From: Paenibacillus nasutitermitis | Lineage (GTDB): Bacteria > Bacillota > Bacilli > Paenibacillales > Paenibacillaceae | Reading direction: 5' to 3' | Length of the DNA: 64,000 nt | Assembly (NCBI RefSeq): GCF_014641075.1 | Contig: NZ_BMHP01000001.1 | Span: 62,001 to 126,000, forward strand | Shown: positions 61,571 through 64,000 of the stretch, piece by piece | How positions within the stretch are numbered: position 1 is the stretch's first letter | Layout: each line of letters opens with the position of its first letter | Program-made: the position numbers and the translations under genes | Notes under the pieces: model-generated | Database searches by the model: none | Told to the model about the DNA's origin: nothing | What the model saw: only the letters and a program-made list of their open reading frames with translations

Positions 61571-61692
61571 CACTATGAATTCGTCCGATATTGAAAGAAA
61601 TCGCACGTCTCTCTCATTTAAGCGATGTTGGCCACCCACTATAATGACAGTACCGAGGTTGGTCAGACAATATGTGAAAAAGAGGTGCAGCC

Positions 61693-62577
61693 ATGAAGTC
61701 TTATACGAGTTTAACGGGCTATTTATTTATATCTCCGTTTCTATTCGGATTTTTTTTGTTGACGCTATATCCGGCTCTTCAATCGTTATACTTTTCGTTT
61801 ACCGATTATTCGTTGTTGGAGCCGGCAAGCTGGGTCGGAATGGACAACTACAAGAGAATGTTTACGGAGGATCCCAATTTCTCGAAGTCGCTTGGGATAA
61901 CGTTTACTTACGTCATTTTTGCGGTGCCGTTAAAGCTATTGTTCGCGCTGCTCGTCGCTATCGTACTGAATAAGCAAATAAAAGGGATGTCCTATTATCG
62001 GACAATCATGTATTTGCCCTCGCTCATAGGCGGCAGCATCGCGGTTGCCGTTCTATGGAAAAACATATTCGGAGCGGAGGGCTTCATCAGCAAGCTGCTC
62101 GCCTTGTTTGGCATAGAAAACATGAGCATGGTGACGAATCCGGAAACGGCACTCAGCACACTCATTATACTGCAGGCGTGGCAGTTCGGTTCGGCGATGA
62201 TTATTTTTCTGGCGGGCTTAAAGCAAATACCAAAAGAGTTGTATGAAGCATCGGCGGTAGACGGAGCGAGCAAGGTCCGGCAGTTTTTCAGCGTGACGCT
62301 CACGATGCTCTCGCCTGTTATCTTGTTTAATCTGATTCTTGGCCTGATTGGTTCATTCCAAATGTTCACGCAAGCCTTCGTTATCACAAAAGGAGGCCCG
62401 TTAAAATCGACGTATATGTACGCCCTTTATTTATACGAAAAAGCCTTTGGCGCTTTCCAGATGGGTTACGCTTCAGCTCTCGCTTGGGTGCTCTTGTTAA
62501 TCATTGCTGCGGCTACAGCGATTAATTTTGCAATTTCGAAGTACTGGGTGTTCTATGAAAGCGAAGGAGGCAAATGA
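61693..62577 (+). CDS. Sugar ABC transporter permease, MalF/UgpA type
   Basis: A 294-residue permease of the CUT1 class, starting after AAGAGGTGCAGCC. It has six helices, opening with TGYLFISPFLFGFFLLTLYPALQSLYFSF. The EAA loop is LYEASAVDGASKVRQFFSVTLTML. It differs from the Lpl-type permeases elsewhere in the window and belongs to the MalF-like group. It overlaps the next permease start. No binding-protein or ATPase gene is present upstream, where relics are found instead. Confidence 0.93.
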   Translation: MKSYTSLTGYLFISPFLFGFFLLTLYPALQSLYFSFTDYSLLEPASWVGMDNYKRMFTEDPNFSKSLGITFTYVIFAVPLKLLFALLVAIVLNKQIKGMSYYRTIMYLPSLIGGSIAVAVLWKNIFGAEGFISKLLALFGIENMSMVTNPETALSTLIILQAWQFGSAMIIFLAGLKQIPKELYEASAVDGASKVRQFFSVTLTMLSPVILFNLILGLIGSFQMFTQAFVITKGGPLKSTYMYALYLYEKAFGAFQMGYASALAWVLLLIIAAATAINFAISKYWVFYESEGGK

Positions 62578-63425
62578 TGATGGCGACCTTGAAGCGGATG
62601 AAGGCTTGGAATCTTCCGACGCATCTGATTCTCATCCTTGTGTGTACGGTAATGATTTATCCGATCGTCTGGTGGCTTGGCGCTTCGCTGAAGACGAATG
62701 CGGAAATGAGCCTGCCGGGTATCTTTCCGAGCGACCCGCAGTGGAGCAATTACGTGAAGGGTTGGACGGCCATTCCGGATTATACGTTTAGCCGTTTCTT
62801 CGCGAATTCATTTATTATCGAGCTGTTCAGCGTGACGGGCTCCGTCGTCTCGGCCAGCTTGGTCGCCTTTGGCTTCGCCCGCGTAAACTTCAGGTACAGC
62901 AAGTTGTGGTTTGCGCTTCTTATGCTGACGATGATGATTCCTTCACAGGTTATTGTGATCCCGCAGTATGTCATGTTTTCTGATTTAAATTGGATCAATA
63001 CCTATTTGCCGATTATTGTGCCCCATTTCTTTGGAGGAGGCGGATTCTTCGTCTTCCTGCTCGTGCAGTTCATCCGCAGCATTCCGAGAGAGCTCGACGA
63101 ATCGGCTAAAATTGACGGCTGCACGACCTTCGGCATTTATTTCCGCATCATCATGCCGCTCGTAAAGCCGGCGCTTGTCACCGTTGCGATTTATTCCTTT
63201 CTATGGACATGGGACGATTTTTTCCAGCAGCTGCTTTATATAAACAGCGTTGAGAAATTTACGGTAGGGCTTGCCCTTCGCTTGTTTATGGATTCCCAGT
63301 CGACCGTCGAATGGGGGCAAATGCTTTCGATGTCGCTGCTGTCGATCATTCCTTCGGTTATCGTATTCTTTTTGGCACAGAAGCAATTTATTGAAGGAAT
63401 TGCAACGACGGGCCTGAAAGGGTAA
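62577..63425 (+). CDS. Sugar ABC transporter permease, MalG/UgpE type
   Basis: A permease of about 282 residues. Three consecutive Met codons (62574, 62577, 62580) could start it. The one at 62577 is 6 bases from AAGGAGG. It has six helices, and the EAA loop is LDESAKIDGCTTFGIYFRIIMP. It is coupled to the previous permease. The sensor kinase fragment 177 bases downstream suggests an importer plus two-component arrangement, with the binding protein possibly beyond the window. Confidence 0.93.
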   Translation: MMATLKRMKAWNLPTHLILILVCTVMIYPIVWWLGASLKTNAEMSLPGIFPSDPQWSNYVKGWTAIPDYTFSRFFANSFIIELFSVTGSVVSASLVAFGFARVNFRYSKLWFALLMLTMMIPSQVIVIPQYVMFSDLNWINTYLPIIVPHFFGGGGFFVFLLVQFIRSIPRELDESAKIDGCTTFGIYFRIIMPLVKPALVTVAIYSFLWTWDDFFQQLLYINSVEKFTVGLALRLFMDSQSTVEWGQMLSMSLLSIIPSVIVFFLAQKQFIEGIATTGLKG

Positions 63426-63452
63426 TGCTTAATAGAGTCTTGAAAAAGATGC

Positions 63453-63539
63453 AATGGACAGGGAGTCGCGCTTTCCGTAAACTTAATGATGCTTTTGCCA
63501 TCATGAAGCATACGGGGAGAGCGATTTGTTTTGTCCATT
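63453..63539 (+). other. Long imperfect hairpin between permease and kinase genes
   Basis: Three nested arms: AATGGACA/TGTCCATT (outer), TCGCGCTTTCCGTA/TACGGGGAGAGCGA (one mismatch plus G-U pairs) and TGATG/CATCA (inner). TTTT follows immediately. It may be an attenuator or terminator that separates importer and sensor expression, or a small mobile palindrome. Confidence 0.6.
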
Positions 63540-63601
63540 TTGTCGTCTTACTCAATTAGAGGCTGTAAGCCGTATGAGTCGGCGTGGGAGGTTGTTATTG
63601 G

Positions 63602-64000
63602 ATGTTGCGGAATCCGTTCAAAACGTATCGCATGGGCAGCTTGTACATGCTCACGTTCGGGGGGTTTTTGGTGCTGTTTCTCATTCTCCTCATGGCTGTA
63701 TGCTATCAAGTAACCGCCGCTTACATGTCCAAGCAGGTGTCTGTCTACCAGCAGGAGCTGCTTGACGAGGTCGGCAAGCGAATAGATGCGAAAATGATTT
63801 CGGTTGAGCAGGTCGCTTTGTCGATTACGAGAAATGAAGCGCTGCTTAATTATTTGAGAAATAAGCAAGCGGACGTTTACAGCAGAAAACTTGCCCAGCA
63901 AGAGTTAGGCTATTATTTATCCAATATTGTGTACAGCTGGAATGATGTACTCAATTCCGTGCACGTGTATATGCACGATCCGCTGCCGATGATCGGCCTT
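63602..64000 (+). CDS. Sensor histidine kinase, N-terminal part
   Basis: The gene runs off the window after 133 codons. The ATG at 63602 is 10 bases after GGGAGG. The product starts MLRNPFKTYRMGSLYML. A transmembrane helix lies at about residues 15-38, followed by a long helical extracellular region (VSVYQQELLDEVGKRIDAKM), as in the YesM-like kinases with Cache domains. The kinase core is not visible, so the call rests on this architecture and on its place after a sugar importer. Confidence 0.75.
   Translation, partial: MLRNPFKTYRMGSLYMLTFGGFLVLFLILLMAVCYQVTAAYMSKQVSVYQQELLDEVGKRIDAKMISVEQVALSITRNEALLNYLRNKQADVYSRKLAQQELGYYLSNIVYSWNDVLNSVHVYMHDPLPMIGL

Noticed and set aside
1..64000. tRNA, rRNA, T-box or other known riboswitch
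   Set aside because: I looked for the usual conserved words and stems in the intergenic regions and recognised none. A covariance-model scan would be needed to exclude them.

Overview
The window reads as a chromosomal segment of a Paenibacillus-type Firmicute (Paenibacillus or a close relative). The evidence is the set of YesM/YesN-like two-component pairs, Lpl/YtcP-type oligosaccharide ABC importers with lipoprotein binding proteins, many AraC regulators, bacilliredoxin, CccB-type cytochrome c, strong AGGAGG ribosome binding sites and intrinsic terminators. Most of it is of moderate GC. A stretch from about 20.0 to 23.6 kb is clearly AT-richer, with different codon use, and carries recombinase debris, so it looks acquired.

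Layout. 0-2.1 kb: end of an Ecs-like ABC exporter (ATPase tail plus permease) and a small acidic protein. 2.6-17.9 kb: a catabolic locus with two paralogous Rieske ferredoxin plus amidohydrolase modules at its flanks, several AraC regulators, a ferredoxin-NADP reductase, and in the centre a membrane AraC sensor, an Lpl-type ABC importer and two FAD oxidoreductases. The two modules share an almost identical promoter/operator block (4971-5038 and 16938-17006), so they are probably co-regulated. 18.1-23.7 kb: a TetR plus SDR pair with shared operators, relics of a cysteine-synthase-like gene and a Tn554-type recombinase, and a second TetR plus tandem SDR-fold unit. 23.7-36.2 kb: ordinary housekeeping genes (HI0933-type flavoprotein, histidine kinase, bacilliredoxin, nadE, molybdate regulator with modA and modB, acpS, cytochrome c, AraC, mutY, KDPG aldolase).

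36.3-37.5 kb: a debris zone with a candidate small RNA, palindromic repeats and a truncated binding-protein gene. 37.7-51.1 kb: a complete glycan-utilisation locus made of sensor kinase, response regulator, binding protein, two permeases, GH3, a GH38-like/DUF5054 enzyme and GH125, suggesting alpha-mannoside (N-glycan or mannan) use. 51.2-52.3 kb: repeats, minus-strand terminators and a palindromic promoter region. 52.3-54.7 kb: HelD, the RNA polymerase recycling helicase. 55.2-59.5 kb: a DegT aminotransferase, a Gfo/Idh/MocA oxidoreductase, an AraC regulator and a small amidohydrolase, with two promoters sharing one operator-like block. 59.6-64 kb: a GH28-type enzyme, a LacI relic, a second copy of the candidate small RNA, two sugar permeases and the start of a sensor kinase.

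The most notable undescribed items are (1) the duplicated Rieske/amidohydrolase system with its shared control element and no visible oxygenase, and (2) a two-copy minus-strand element that carries a promoter, a C-rich stretch able to pair with Shine-Dalgarno sequences, an intrinsic terminator and an upstream WalR-like box. It looks like a small-RNA family.
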